Below, one piece after another: positions 22,281 to 34,770 of a stretch of 64,000 nt of DNA. Made by a program: the position numbers and the translations under genes. The stretch comes from Ilex aquifolium (taxonomy: Eukaryota; Streptophyta; Magnoliopsida; Aquifoliales; Aquifoliaceae). Each line of letters begins with the position of its first letter. Position 1 is the stretch's first letter. The stretch is from contig OX637393.1 in the NCBI GenBank assembly GCA_951799425.1, positions 23,764,744 to 23,828,743 of the forward strand, read 5' to 3'. Below the pieces are notes generated by a model that worked only from the letters and a program-made list of their open reading frames with translations, did no database searches and was not told the origin of the DNA.

Positions 22281-24505
22281 GGTTCTCCTGTTTGATTGCA
22301 TATAAGCATTTTGTAGCCATTCTTGTGTGTTTCCTTGCTTAACCTAATTTTTGTTTGCTTTGAGAAATATTGTGACTATAAGTTAGTATCGAATGGATTC
22401 TCAGAGAGAAGGAGGATCGGTCACCTGACAAGTGCCTTCAATGGACTAAATTATGCTTACTGGAAGGCACGAATGAGAGCTTTCCTAATGTCACTCGATC
22501 AGCATGTATGGTTTTCGGTGTTGGGAGGTTGGGCCCTTCCTACGGTAATGTCTACCGAGGGGACTAGTGACCGGACCAAAACCCCTTAGCACATGGACCA
22601 AGACCGAGTATAATGTGTAGAGTGGAACTCAAAAGGCGTGAATGTGATATTCAATGCTGTTTCTCCAAATGAATTCTAGAGTATCTCAAATGGTGAGACA
22701 TCCATGGAGGCGTGGGACATTTTAGAGCTCTCTCATGAACGTAACCCTTAGTGAAGATGTCCCAGCTCCAATTTGAGACTTTGAGGATGAAAGATGACAA
22801 GACTTTTAGTGACTTTTATGATAAATTGAGTGATCCCATCAACTTGTCTTTTGGTCTTGGTTTCAAGTATGAGGACTCCATGATTAAATGGAAAATATTG
22901 AGATCTCTACTAGAGAGGTTTCAAGCTAAGGTGATGGCCTTAGAGACATGAGTCAATTTGGGGAAGGTTTCCATAGAAGACCTAGTAGGGTCTACTTTGA
23001 CTACTAAGATGAATCTCCTACCGCCCAAGAAATCAAAGGGCATGAATTTAAAGTCAATTAGAGAAGATAGAGATGAGTCCGAGTTACTTTGCTTGGGACA
23101 AGAGGACCTAGCCTTCCTCTCTAAGATATTTTGAAAATACTTTAAGGCCAGAGAGTCCTTCGAGTGGGAAAACAAATCTATTACACCTAGAGTTCCCAGG
23201 GAAGATTATGAGAATAAGGGGGTAGAAAAATTCAGCAAGAGACTGAAAAGATGAAGGGGCAAGAGCTCCAATGCTATGAGTGTCAAGGTTTTGGACACAT
23301 GGCTATGGAATGCCCCAAGAAAAGAGAAGGACAATGAAAGCTAAGTGGAGCGATAGTGATAGTGAGTCCACTTTGAGTGAGAACTCCTCTTCTCAAGACG
23401 ATGAAGAGAACTTTACGGCTTTCATTCTGCCCCCTCCACCCTCCCAAGGGAAGCTTCTAGTAGAGAAGATGAGAGTGAGAAGGGAGAAGAAGGAAAAAGT
23501 CCTACCATGAGGGTAGACAACTTGGAAGTTGAGGTCTCCTCAAGTGAGGGTGATACCGAGAGTATTGAGGACATACATGAGGCCTAAGATAAGCAATTGT
23601 GTGGAGAGTTCCTCAAACTCAAGAAGAGAGTCCTTACATTGAGCTCAAGGTCCAAAACCAATGAAGAGTAGAAATTCACCAAAGACTCATATTTGTGGGC
23701 TAGAGGAAGAGAATAAGTCCTTGAAGGACAAAGTGATCTTTCTAGAGAGAAAATATCATGGGCTTGTAGATTCAAAGAAGAGTCTAGAGTTTAAGTTGAT
23801 AAAACTTGATAGAGACCTTCACAAATAATAAGAACTCCTAAAGAAACTATCCCTAGGGTCAGAAAAGCTTGACAAAATGTTGTTTATAGGGAAGATTGTT
23901 GGTGATAAGAGAGGTTTAGGGTACACTAATGAACACACCATCTCCACTCCTTCCATGATCGTGTTTGTGAAGGTAATGCCAACTCATCACCCCCACCTAT
24001 GAACACAAGTCCCTCAAAAGCTATAAATGGTAAAAGGTAAGCACTTAAAGAAGTCAGTTATCAAAGAACCCTTAGCCAAACAATTTGTGTGTTTCACGTG
24101 TGGAGAACATGGTCACTATAGTGCACATTACATGCATAATAGGGATGTCATGTATAAAAATCTCACACTCCTAGCAAACCAATCCAAAGCCTTAAATGAC
24201 CAAGTTTCACCAAGAGGATTTGACCAAGAGTACCAGGTGATGAATTTGATTATTAATTGCAACATCAATATGAAGACCCATGTCTTCACTTTCCCCACTC
24301 CTAGATCTTATCTATTACATGTTATGACGATGGGTGTTGACATTGACTTAGCATCACTGGTTTTCGGGGTTATTTGAAGAGCCTTTGATGAGGATAAGAG
24401 ATCATCGATGGTTTACCATTTGGTTCCTTGATCACCCAAGTTTGTATGGGAAAGTGTGTCATTGAATTAGATATAGATTAAAAGAAAGGACCAAATTAGC
24501 CTCTT
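22281..24505 (+). mobile_element. Copia gag relic and following internal region
   Basis: Parts: gag core (about 22,400-22,980; GLNYAYWKARMRAFLMSLD, typical of the Copia gag-like UBN2 domain, then DKTFSDFYDKLSDPINLSFGLG), a CCHC zinc knuckle (about 23,270-23,320; CYECQGFGHMAMECPKK), an acidic Ser/Glu-rich region (23,330-23,520), a second knuckle-like segment (about 24,080-24,140; CFTCGEHGHYSAHYM) and the start of a pol-type region (GKCVIELD, about 24,450). It continues at 26,829 beyond an inserted Gypsy element. Broken, with multiple breaks. Confidence 0.7.
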
Positions 24506-26828
24506 TGATGCAATCCATAAGATGCTCAAGGAAACACAAATTCAAATATGTGAAAGATAATGGAATTGGATTTCCATCATGACAAAGATCCATGTGGAAC
24601 CTTGCATTATTGTATTTTGATTCTTATTTTAAGTCAATTTGCTAGTATTAGTATTTTATATGTCCTTTTAATATTTTTTTTTTTTTATCAGCAACTATCT
24701 TTTGGTAGTAACCGAATAAGATTTTGTAATAAACTAGAACCAACAAAATACTAGCGGAATGGGGTAAAGGAAATTCGGCTAGACTAGGGTGTGGGAACCG
24801 AATTTGGAACTAAAAGAACACAGAATAAAGAAAAGAAAGGTTTTTAAGAGATAGGCAAACCTGAACTAGAACCTATGCTCTGATACCAAATGATGTGAAT
24901 ACCCGCCAAAATAACGAGATCCAACAACGAAAAGGAACCCAAGATCGTTCTACGATCAGATTTGAATGATAGACCTCGACTCGTTGTTTACGACAAACAA
25001 GAACCTGGGTATATATGACCTCAACCCGCTATTTGTTGTGAAACAAGAACCTCGGTATAAGGAAGACGCCACAAATAGTGGTGGAAATTTCGTTTGATAA
25101 GTCACTGGTGAACGCCACGGGAAATCCCAAGAAGTTCGAATAGTTCTTCAAAGAACCGCAGAGAAAATACTCTTCAATTTGCTGAATAATTGATCTAATT
25201 TTTTTCATTGATTGAACGCCTATTTATAGGTTGGCCATTACAAGAAAAAATTCCTAAAATCCTAATCTACTTAGGAAACAAATCCTAATCTACTTAAGAA
25301 ACAAATCCTAATCTACTAAGGAAACAAATCCTAATCTACTAAGGAAACAAATCCTAGTAGGAGTTTATATTTTGACAATCCAAAAATATGACCTGTTCCA
25401 GAAATTTTGGAAATTACAAAAATACCGCGAACTCTAAAAAATATTAAAAGGACATATAAAATACTAATACTAGCAAATTGACTTAAAATAAGAATCAAAA
25501 TACAATAATGCAAGGTTCCATATGGTTCTTTGTCTTGATGGAAAGCCAATTCCATTATCTTTCACATCTTCGAATTTGTGTTTCCTTGAGCATCTTATGA
25601 ATTGCATCATTAAAATATTTTTTTTTGAAATCTTGCTATTTTGTGCTTCCAAAAAAATCCTATGTTATGCGGCTTAAATATTGATATATGATGATGGAGA
25701 TCCAAGATTTTGATGGAAGGGATGATTCTACAACATTCTCTAGCTGGCTTACTTCTATGGAGAACTATTTTGTACCAAAAGTGTTGCAGAGTGAAATTGT
25801 TCCCATTAATGACTTTCAACCAGCAACAACGATGTCCCAAGAGCTTGATTTGTTTGCATCTTTCAAGGATCTACATGAAGAGTCACCAATGCTTCTTTCT
25901 ATCCACTTTGCTCCACCAATTGATTTTATCATTCCAGAAAACTTCAACGACACAATCGGATCAATTTCCAAATTTTTTCTTTGTTCCCTCAATTAGAGAA
26001 GAAAAGGAGACATCATCTTAAAGCTTCTCACAGACGGCTACATATACACGTTCAAAGTTTTTGGACTTTCATATTGCAACACTTTAAAACTCGAGGTCGA
26101 GTTTTCTCCAACCAGGGGAGAATGATGCAATCCATAAGATGCTCAAGGAAACACAAATTCGAAGATGTGAAAGATAATGGAATTGGTTTTCCATCAAGAC
26201 AAAGATCCATATAGAACCTTGCATTATTGTATTTTGATTCTTATTTTAAGTTAATTTGCTAGTATTAGTATTTTATATGTCCTTTTAATATTTTTTAGAG
26301 TTAGGGGTATTTTTGGATTGTCAAAATATAAACTCCTACTAGGATTTGTTTCCTTAGTAGATTAGAATTTGTTTCCTTTGTAGATTAGGATTTGTTTCCT
26401 TAGTAGATTAGGATTTGTTTCTTTAGTAGATTAGGATTTGTTTCCTTAGTAGATTAGGATTTTAGGAATTTTTTCTTGTAATGGCCAACCTATAAATAGG
26501 CGTTCAATCAATGAAAAAAATTAGATCAATTATTCAGCAAATTGAAGAGTATTTTCTCTGTGGTTCTTTGAAGAACTATTCGAACTTATCGGGATTTCCC
26601 GTGACGTTCACCAGCGACTTATCAAACGAAATTTCCACCACCGTTTGTGGCATCTTCCTTATACCGAGGTTCTTGTTTCACAACATACAACGGGTTAAGG
26701 TCATATATACCAAGGTTCTTGTTTGTCGTAAACAACGGGTCGAGGTCTATCATTCAAATCTGATCGTAGAACGATCTTCAGTTCCTTTTCATTGTTGGAT
26801 CTCATTATTTTGGCGGGTATTCACATCA
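24506..26828 (+). mobile_element. Short Gypsy-type element, rearranged, TSD CTCTT
   Basis: The outer ends are a family LTR start (TGATGCAATCC at 24,506) and LTR end (TTCACATCA at 26,828), flanked on both sides by CTCTT (24,501-24,505 and 26,829-26,833), so the whole block behaves as one insertion. Parts: LTR start in plus (24,506-24,683); leader and primer site in minus (about 24,686-24,889); a whole LTR in minus (24,891-25,609); a short gag-like internal region in plus (about 25,680-26,100; FDGRDDSTTFSSWLTSMENYF); a purine tract; and a whole plus LTR (26,123-26,828). The small coding part suggests a non-autonomous element. It is nested in Copia sequence. Confidence 0.75.
26123..26828 (+). 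mobile_element. 3' LTR of the short Gypsy element
   Basis: Starts TGATGCAATCC after the purine tract ACCAGGGGAGAA and ends TTCACATCA, 706 bp. It contains about five copies of a 23-bp unit (AGGATTTGTTTCCTTAGTAG plus ATT) at 26,340-26,454 and a TATA box TATAAATA at 26,491-26,498. Relatives are at 24,891-25,609, 42,108-42,781 and 43,228-43,827. Confidence 0.85.
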
Positions 26829-27071
26829 CTCTTGGTAAAGAGTCTATGCGACAGAGTAAGAATCAAGTAGGCTACATGTTTGATCCCATGGAGGTAGAGG
26901 CCGAGGAAGAGAAAGTGGAGCCTAAGACAATTGTACCTGCTTCTGAGGCTGGGCCATCGAGGAGTGCACCACTACCTATGCATACACAAGCTAGCACTTC
27001 ATGTGCACCACCACATAGGGTTCCTCCCATATCTACTCCTGCTTGATTCACTTGATTGAAGAGTCTATGAC

Positions 27072-27122
<51 letters not shown>

Positions 27123-28061
27123 GAGAGAGAGAGAGCATCATATTGTTAGTAGTGAGATGAGGCAGATCAGGCGTATGCTGTATAAATGGAGGGTTTATCT
27201 TACTTACTAATTTAAATGATGAACCTAAGCTATAGCCTTGACGCAGGGGAGGACATGATGATGGAGATGATGATGTTGGTGGACATGACACTACCACTTG
27301 AGTTGTTTGTGTGCAGAGACTTAGTATAAGACCATATGAAAGCTTTTGAGAGTTTTTATCCATTCATGGTCTTGTATTATACTACTCTAGTTTTCTTTTG
27401 TAAATTTTCCCTTTGTTAGGTGACATACTTTGAGTCTCTATGCTTTATATTTATCTATTTGCTTTTAGACTTGGAGTTATATGCTTTGTTTGGTCCTTTG
27501 CGTATTCCATTCTGCATATTCATGCTAGATGCTTTAGATGTTTATCTCATTTATACCATGTATTCTCTATTTTTCTTGTTCCTTTTGTAATTTGGCACTT
27601 TGTAACAAGCAAGGGAAGAAGTTTAGGGATTGATTTGGCGTGAAATTTGATGAGTAGCTAGGGTTTAGTGACTTTGGGGGAGCTTGTTGACATACTTAGG
27701 GGGAGTACATTTACGAACTTTACATGAAGTCACATATTTTATGTATTTATTTTTCACTTGTTATATGCATTGCTTATATATGTTACATATTGCACTTGCA
27801 TGATGTTAACATGAACATGCCCCCTATGTTCTCTTGGTGATTTCCATACTTGTGATTATGTTATGTATTGTTTGCATATGGTGATTTTCACAAGGTATTT
27901 CATCAAAAAAACATAGTTTATGTACTTAGTATTGAGATTGCGACACTTGTACAATGGGTGTTGAGATTAGTTTGCAATACATTTTGTTTGCCATGGTTTT
28001 CAAGTTTTAAACTTAAATTTCGTAGTCTTGTATTGTGTCACGAAATTGCCAAAGGGGAGAT
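26829..28061 (+). mobile_element. Copia 3' internal spacer
   Basis: Continuation of the Copia relic interrupted at 24,505. It holds a Pro/Ser/Ala-rich frame (26,870-27,046), a (GA)n tract, sequence matching the spacer at 32,790-33,320, and several purine tracts: GGGGGAG at about 27,675, AGGGGGAG at about 27,699, and AAAGGGGAGAT directly before the LTR at 28,062. A long spacer between pol and the 3' LTR, sometimes with an extra ORF, is typical of the SIRE lineage. No env-like protein is recognisable here. Confidence 0.6.
27074..27135. repeat. (GA)n microsatellite
   Basis: About 30 GA units with one interruption, inside the Copia spacer. Confidence 0.95.
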
Positions 28062-28175
28062 TGTTAGGATCATGTTTGTAATTGGTTAATTTTGTGAAGT
28101 CTTATGTAATCTCAATCTAATTCCATGATCATCAAGCTTCAAAGTTCAAGATAGCTTAAGATAAAGGTAATGACC
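28062..28175 (+). mobile_element. Copia 3' LTR start
   Basis: TGTTAGGATCATGTTTGTAA follows the polypurine tract directly, and the next ~110 bp match the other LTR copies (20,769 plus; 1,584 minus). The likeness ends near 28,175, where unassigned sequence begins. Confidence 0.7.
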
Positions 28176-29194
28176 TTTTCAAGTTGATATTAGTTTGAAA
28201 TACATTTTTGAACTTTGAAAGGAGGGGAAAAGGTTGAGTGTGGAGAGACAAAGAGGGGTGCAAAATGAGGGAGTTAAGCTGGAAAACAGAGCTAGTGTAA
28301 CAAAAAGGGAAGGGACCAAGGACAAAGAAGAAGAAGAGATTGAGGAAGGGGGGACACCAGCCTACCCCCAATGGTGCGTGAGCACATGTAGGGTGGGGGT
28401 CCACCACTGGTTGGTCCCTATGGACCTCCAACGTCCATACGGAGGTCCCAGTATCTTATATTTTGCAATCCGAGATTCTGGCCAAAACGGGGTGCGAAAG
28501 GCTTATTTTGCCCTCTGAATCTGATTCGACCTAGTTTTTTGTTGATTTTGACCAAATTTATTTGATGTTTACTTTTAAATAGTTAAAATGTGCATGTGTG
28601 TGAAATGACACCGAAAGTTTTGGATCAACACACACGAAGAGTTAGGGTTTCTCAATTTTAGAACAGACTAGATTTTCCATGCACTTTTTCAGTTGTTCAA
28701 TTACGTTATTTACATTTTTTGATATGTTATGAGTTTTGATTGGGTGGTTCATATAGTTTCACAAATTTCGTGCCCGTTTTGGGTTTTGAAAATCTGAGTT
28801 CCTTTTGAATCAAACGTAAGTGTAAACAGGATCGAGTGGCAGAGGGTTTACATTCCAAGTTGAGACAGTCCAGGTTTCATTGAGTTTGTAAATGCCTATG
28901 TGATCCAATTAGTCTTTGGACTTGGGTACCAAATTGTGATTAGGGGGAGCGTATCTTCCTTGAGGTGCACTTCCCCTAAAAGGTTGGATTATATGTTCTC
29001 ATTGAACCTGAGTGGTCCATTAGGTTGTTTGCTCTCCGGTGTGGCATGGTATACGAGCTTCTAAACTCTCTTTTTTGTTACTATTTTACATAACTGTTAC
29101 TGTATCACATGAAATACACTATTTTAGCTGTATATGTACCGAATGACTATTTCATTGATGCTCAATCATGTCAAATTACTTATTTTCTGCTATA
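28176..29194. other. Unassigned 1-kb block between LTR starts
   Basis: No partner elsewhere in the window. It contains a purine-rich stretch (28,220-28,360) and 'gaggtgcacttcccct' with an AT-rich background. It is bounded on both sides by Copia LTR starts, so it may be an insertion into the LTR or a recombination product. I could not identify it. Confidence 0.4.
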
Positions 29195-32100
29195 TGTTTG
29201 TAATTGGCTAATTTTGTGGAGTCCATTGTAATCTCAACTTATTCCATTGTCATGATGCTACAATGATTGAAGATTCAAAAACGTCATTAAAGGGAGGAGT
29301 CATCTTGAGAGATAGAGTCTACCTTAGGCCAGGTACTGTTAATCTCAACCTATTCCATAGCATGATGCTATAACTGCATGTTACACTGTTAATAGAGTTT
29401 ACCTTAGGTCAGGCACATGTCAATCCCCCCCAATGAGATTTGGAAATGCAAGAAAACTAATATGTAGTATTTTTGAGTGTTTGGGAGTAAGTGTTACATC
29501 TTGAGAGATATTGAGAATATAGGCAAATTTGACTCCTGAAGGGATGATGGAATATTTCTCGGATATTTCTACTGTTAAACTTTAAATGTATGAATATTTC
29601 TACTGTTATGGAATCCATTAATGTTGTCATTGATGACTTAGGTTCGGATCTTGTGCTTGAGAAAGTGGAGGATGAGGGAACGAGTGCTTCATGAGATGAT
29701 AAAGGTAAATCGGAACCAAATTCTAGCCCTCAAAGAAATGATGACCTTCTCACCAAATCAACACCTTCGTGGGTTCAAGCTTGGCACACATCTAGTGATA
29801 TTCCATGAAATCCAAACAAAGGGGTAATTTATGCTTGGCACACATCTAGTGATATTCTATGAAATCCAAACAAAGGGGTAAGGACTAGGAGACAACTTGA
29901 AGAAGAGTTGCATCAAAATTGCTATGTCTCCATGTTTGAACCTAAGAATGTGATTGAGGCTCTTGAAGATGTCAATTGGATTATTTCCACGCAAGAAGAG
30001 CAAAATCAATTCACACGAAGTGATCTTTGGGATTTGTTACCTAGACCTAAAGACACCAGTGTAATTGGAACAAAATGGATTTTTAAAAGTAAATCCAATG
30101 AAAATGTTGTAGTTGTTAGGAACAAGGCTAGGTTGGTTGCACAAGGGTCCACCCAAGTTGAAGGAATAGACTTTGACGAGACTTTTGCACCTATAGCTAG
30201 GCTAGAATCTGTGAGATTGCTTTCTACCATAGCTTGTCCTTGGATCCATCCAAGGCATGTATTTAAACTTAAAAAAGGCACTCTATGGTTTAAAACAAGC
30301 TCTAAAGGCTTGGTATGAAAGACTTTATAGTTATTGTTTGAAAGAAGGGTGTTCTAGAGCTAGTGTAAATAAGACTTTGGTTCCACGTGTGACTCTCTTG
30401 CTCAGGATTTTAGTGAATTGATGAAATCTGAATTTGAAATGAGCTTGATGGGTGACCTAACATTCTTTATAGGCTTGTAGGTTAAACAAATGGGAAATGG
30501 AATTTTTGTCTCCCAATCTAAATATGTAAGAGACCTAGTTCAGAAGTTTGGGCTGGAGTGGCCAAGCACTTACGTTCTCCGATGAGTATTAGCACCAAGT
30601 TGAGTAGGACACTGCTGGCAAAATTTTTGATCACACAATGTATCATAGCATGATAAGTAGCGTACTCTATCTCACTGCGAGTCAACCAGTCATTGCCTTT
30701 AGTGTTTGTGTATGTGCACGATATCAGTCTTGCCCCAAGGAGTCACATTTGCTTGTAGATAAAAGCATCATTCGTTATGTGAGTGGCACTTGGTATGGTA
30801 TTTGATATATCTTTGAGACAAATGCCAAGATTGTTGGCTATTCTGGTGCCGATTGGACAAGGAATGTAGATGATTGTAAGAAGACTTTCGGTGGGTGTTT
30901 TTATATTGGGAAAAACTTGGTATCTTGGCATCTTGGCAAAGTAAGAAACAAAATTCTATATCACCTTTTTTCTGAGCCTGAGTATATTATAGTAGGGAAT
31001 TGTTTCACGCAGTAGTTTTGGTTAAAGCAAATGCTTTTTTTACTACAGGATATTTCATGGTACTTTGACTGCGTATTGTGATAATTCTAGTGCCACAAAC
31101 ATCTCTAAAAATCCTGTTCAGCACTCTAGAACTAAGCATATTGATATACGTCACCACTTCATTTGTTAGCTAATAGAGAACAAGATGATATAGTTATAAT
31201 ATGTCCAAAATCAAGATCAATTTAGTCGATCTTCTCAGAAAACCCTTGGATGCACCTAGATTTGATAGTCTTAGGAAATCCATAGGTATTTGTGCACTTG
31301 AGAGCTCTTGAGGAACTTAGCCTGAGGAGCATTAATGAAACACCATGCAATAGGGACTAAATAATTTGTATGTACTTTTTCTTTGTTCTCTTACTGGAAA
31401 ACACAATAAAAAAAGAAATGTGAAAAAACCAAAAACAAAAATAAAATAAAATAAATTGAAAAATCTAAAGAGTTTGATGTCAAATTTGACATTCATTTTT
31501 TAGGATTTATGATAATTTCTTTATTTGTTCTTTTCCTTATTGCATGTTTTTGCATATTTTTCTCGTATGTGTTATTTGAAATTTTCAAAAACATTGGAAA
31601 AGAAAACGCAAAAGAAATTGTCTTTTTTTTTTTCCTTTGTAATAGGTCATGGTAATTCACACTTTGGCTTGTTTTATAATGATTACATCCTTATAAAATC
31701 TTATGATGGGATTGAGAACTTAGTGGTATAAATCTTATTCCATGATTCATAACCCAGAGTCTCTTTCATTCTAGCGTGCTTGGATAGTAAACCTTTAAAA
31801 AATTCATAAACCATGTGCACGCCAACCATTCACCTTTATACTTAGGAGTCTTATTAGCTTAATTGATTAATGAGCTTTCGTGACTTGAAGTGTGGTGATA
31901 GATGAACACATGATTAAAGGTTAGTTAAACCCTAATCCCTTAAAAGATGCCAAAGACCAATTGTGAGAAAAGAGCCCAATGTGGCCAATCACTAAAATGA
32001 TAGGCATAAATAAATGGCTAAAACCATTGCACTTGAATTTTTTAGAGTACTTACGCTTATTTCAAATTTCTTATTTGTAAAACTCATTGAGCTCATGCTA

Positions 32101-34770
32101 AAGTTGTTTAGAAGCGTATTGATAAAGTACATAATTCACAATCGTGTTAATTGAAGCCATAAGAGAAGAAGGGATAAAAGAAAGCGGGAGTTTTCTGAAA
32201 AGAAAAATGATTAGGACACTCACTAACCGGTCATGTATTAACTTAGACGATGCATTAGGATTTATGTAGAGCTCATTAATGATTTGAACTAAATGGAATC
32301 CTAATTATGTCGGAGTTTGGTTTCACACACTTTATACTTGAATTAGTCAAGTTGAACACACTTTGAACACGTGTTAATGGAATTGAACTAAGTGAGGGAA
32401 AATTGCTCTAGGATGCATAAAATTGAATTCAATATTTTTGAATAGGCCTTAAAGTAATGTGACGAAATGATGAAATTTTGATGAAACAATTATAATGAGA
32501 ACCTTTGTTTTCATGATTAATGACATTGTATATTTTTGTGATTAATTGAAAATTGCATTATAGGAATTTTTAATTTCATCAATGCATGAGCATTTAGTTG
32601 CATTTAGGTTGTACATATACCCACGCATGATTTTGAGAATATAGAAGTAGTTGAGAGTCATGGTCCCTTAGGCTATACAACCACTACTTTTGATCCCCTG
32701 TACTTCTAAGAAATAAGGAGTTCGAGTCACTTCGCTTTGGGCATTTGGATTGCTTGCAACCATTGAAGCTGCTTAGAAACTTTAGTATAGGATCATATGG
32801 GAGTTTGAGTGTTTTTATTCATTCTTGGTCTGTACTTCAGTACTCTATTTTTTGTTAACTTTTCTATTTCGATGACTTTTATTTGTTTTTATTAGTTTTC
32901 ATTTGCTATGACATACTCTTGGTCCTTGCAATGTGATCATTTAGACGTTGAGTTATATGCCTTGTTTTTCATTTGCTCACTTCACATGCAAGATTTAGCT
33001 AGTTGGTTTTTATACCTTCGTGTTATACCATGCTTTTATGCCATGCTTGTTGTGGGATGTCGTTGGATTGACATTTGTCGCAAAGAAGGAAAGAATATGT
33101 TGGGATAACTTGATCATGTACCTTGATTGTCATGGGCGGTCATTGAATTGACATTTTTGACAAAAAGGGGAAGAATATTTTAGGTACATATGAGAGGAAT
33201 CGGGGAGATTTACGTTTGACTATCCTAGGTAAGTTGCATGTGAATAGAGTAAGAGGGAGTCTATTTTAGTACTCAGGGGGAGTGCATTTACACACTTGAC
33301 ATGAAATCACTTATTTTTGCATCGTTTATTTTACACTAGTTATCTTAATTGTGAACACCAACTAATGGGAAGAATATGATCTATTTGACAAATCAAGCAT
33401 CAAAGCTACATCATTTACATTCCAAATGCACCTTCAAGTTTAGGAAGAAGGTGAGCTAGAGACCTAAGATGATCCATTGGTTTAATAGACTTTGGAGGAT
33501 TATAGTTAAAATAAAATTGGATTAATTTGTGTATGGCTCCTAGCTATTTAGCTATTTTTTAAAACTATTTTGTGTATTTGAAAACCAAGTCTGAGCCACT
33601 AGCGTACTCCTTTTAAGGTCACCTTTTAGTTCCTAATAAGACAAGTTTTTTACTTGGTTTTAAGCTTAAAAAATCAACCGCCTTATGCTTGCTAGCTTTC
33701 CTTAGAGCGGTCCCTTTATGACTTAGGTAAGAAATGGGGAAAACGCCAATGGAGGAGGAGCAAGGACCACCCTTGAGGCTGCTCGAATGGTCTTAGAGGT
33801 CGTTGAAGCGGTCCCAAGGTTGCTTGAGCGGTATACTCTCCTAGGTTGGCTTGAAACAAGTTTTTCATTTTAGTGACCACCGCCCTTTGGCCGCCCTCGC
33901 ACCAATCGAGAGGTCGTTCATGAATTTGAGTTTTCTTGTTGACCAAGATTGCCCTTATTCTAGACCTATAAATGGGAAAGTTGAGTGTTAAACAGGGAGA
34001 GCTTATACCACAACCCTAGATCCCTAAGACCCTATGCTACCATATCGAGATTCTACCCAACCTTAAAACTTGGTGTTGAATATCTTGATTGGTTGAAGAC
34101 CAAACCCATTGGTGTGTGCATTCTGAGGATAGTTGGTGCGCCTAAGATCGTTCAAGGCCTACAGGATCCTCGCGGAGGTGAATCCAATTAAAGCTACACA
34201 AAACTTCGAAGAGGCACTTCGGTGGAGAGGCATATTGAAGGAAAGGAGCATCTAACTGTAGTACTGGTTGAGGTATAAGACTCAAGTACTTCTAAGTAGA
34301 TTTTGGGGTAGTGGATTAGGTTTTGTTGAATTGAGAAGGTTCCTCGATTTTTCCCGAGTAGGGTTTCCGCATAAACAAATCACTTGTGTCATTTATTGTT
34401 TTTTACATATACACTTGTGAATTGATTGGCACACGCGCACTGTGTGTTTTGATTGAATGAATGTATGAATCTCATAATCATTGATAGTTATGCATCCAAG
34501 GGTTTGGGACCCCTATGGGAGATTGAGTGTTGAGTGATTAATTTGCTAAAATCAATATACTAATCTTCATAGGTTCATTGGGTCGTGGTGGCTAAAAGGG
34601 GTTCTCACTATTAATTGACTTATCGTTGTGAGGAGGTAATTTTGGTAGTAATAAGTTTTAATTTGTGATTGTTCAAGCTTAAAATTGAAAAACCCCTCTA
34701 TGTGTTATGTGCTCCATGTGTGTAATCGTGAGGAAAGTTTCACATCATTTCTCCCCCTCCCAGAACAACA
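29195..34770 (+). mobile_element. SIRE-like Copia relic with RT, RNase H, spacer and 3' LTR
   Basis: Parts in order: LTR-start sequence (29,195-29,460; TGTTTGTAATTGG); an RT relic (about 29,910-30,560; TKWIFKSK, ARLVAQGSTQVEGIDFDETFAPIARLE, a Copia RT signature); an RNase H relic (about 30,640-31,340); a long non-coding spacer (31,340-33,370) with purine tracts GACAAAAAGGGGAAGAAT near 33,160 and CAGGGGGAG near 33,278; and a 3' LTR (about 33,370-34,770) ending in AGAACAACA. Gag, protease and integrase were not seen. The LTR has diverged strongly from its relatives, so the copy is old. It abuts a LINE at 34,771. Confidence 0.65.
29779..29886. repeat. 54-bp tandem duplication
   Basis: Two copies of a unit starting GCTTGGCACACATCTAGTGA, at 29,779 and 29,833, just upstream of the Copia RT relic. 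Confidence 0.9.

Noticed and set aside
26792-27046. Env-like ORF of a SIRE element
   Set aside because: The frame is short and Pro/Ser-rich, with no signal peptide, transmembrane segment or coiled coil that would support an envelope-like protein.
26872-27363. 163-codon minus frame across the (GA)n tract
   Set aside because: Much of it is the microsatellite translated, and it lies antisense to Copia spacer. Not a gene.
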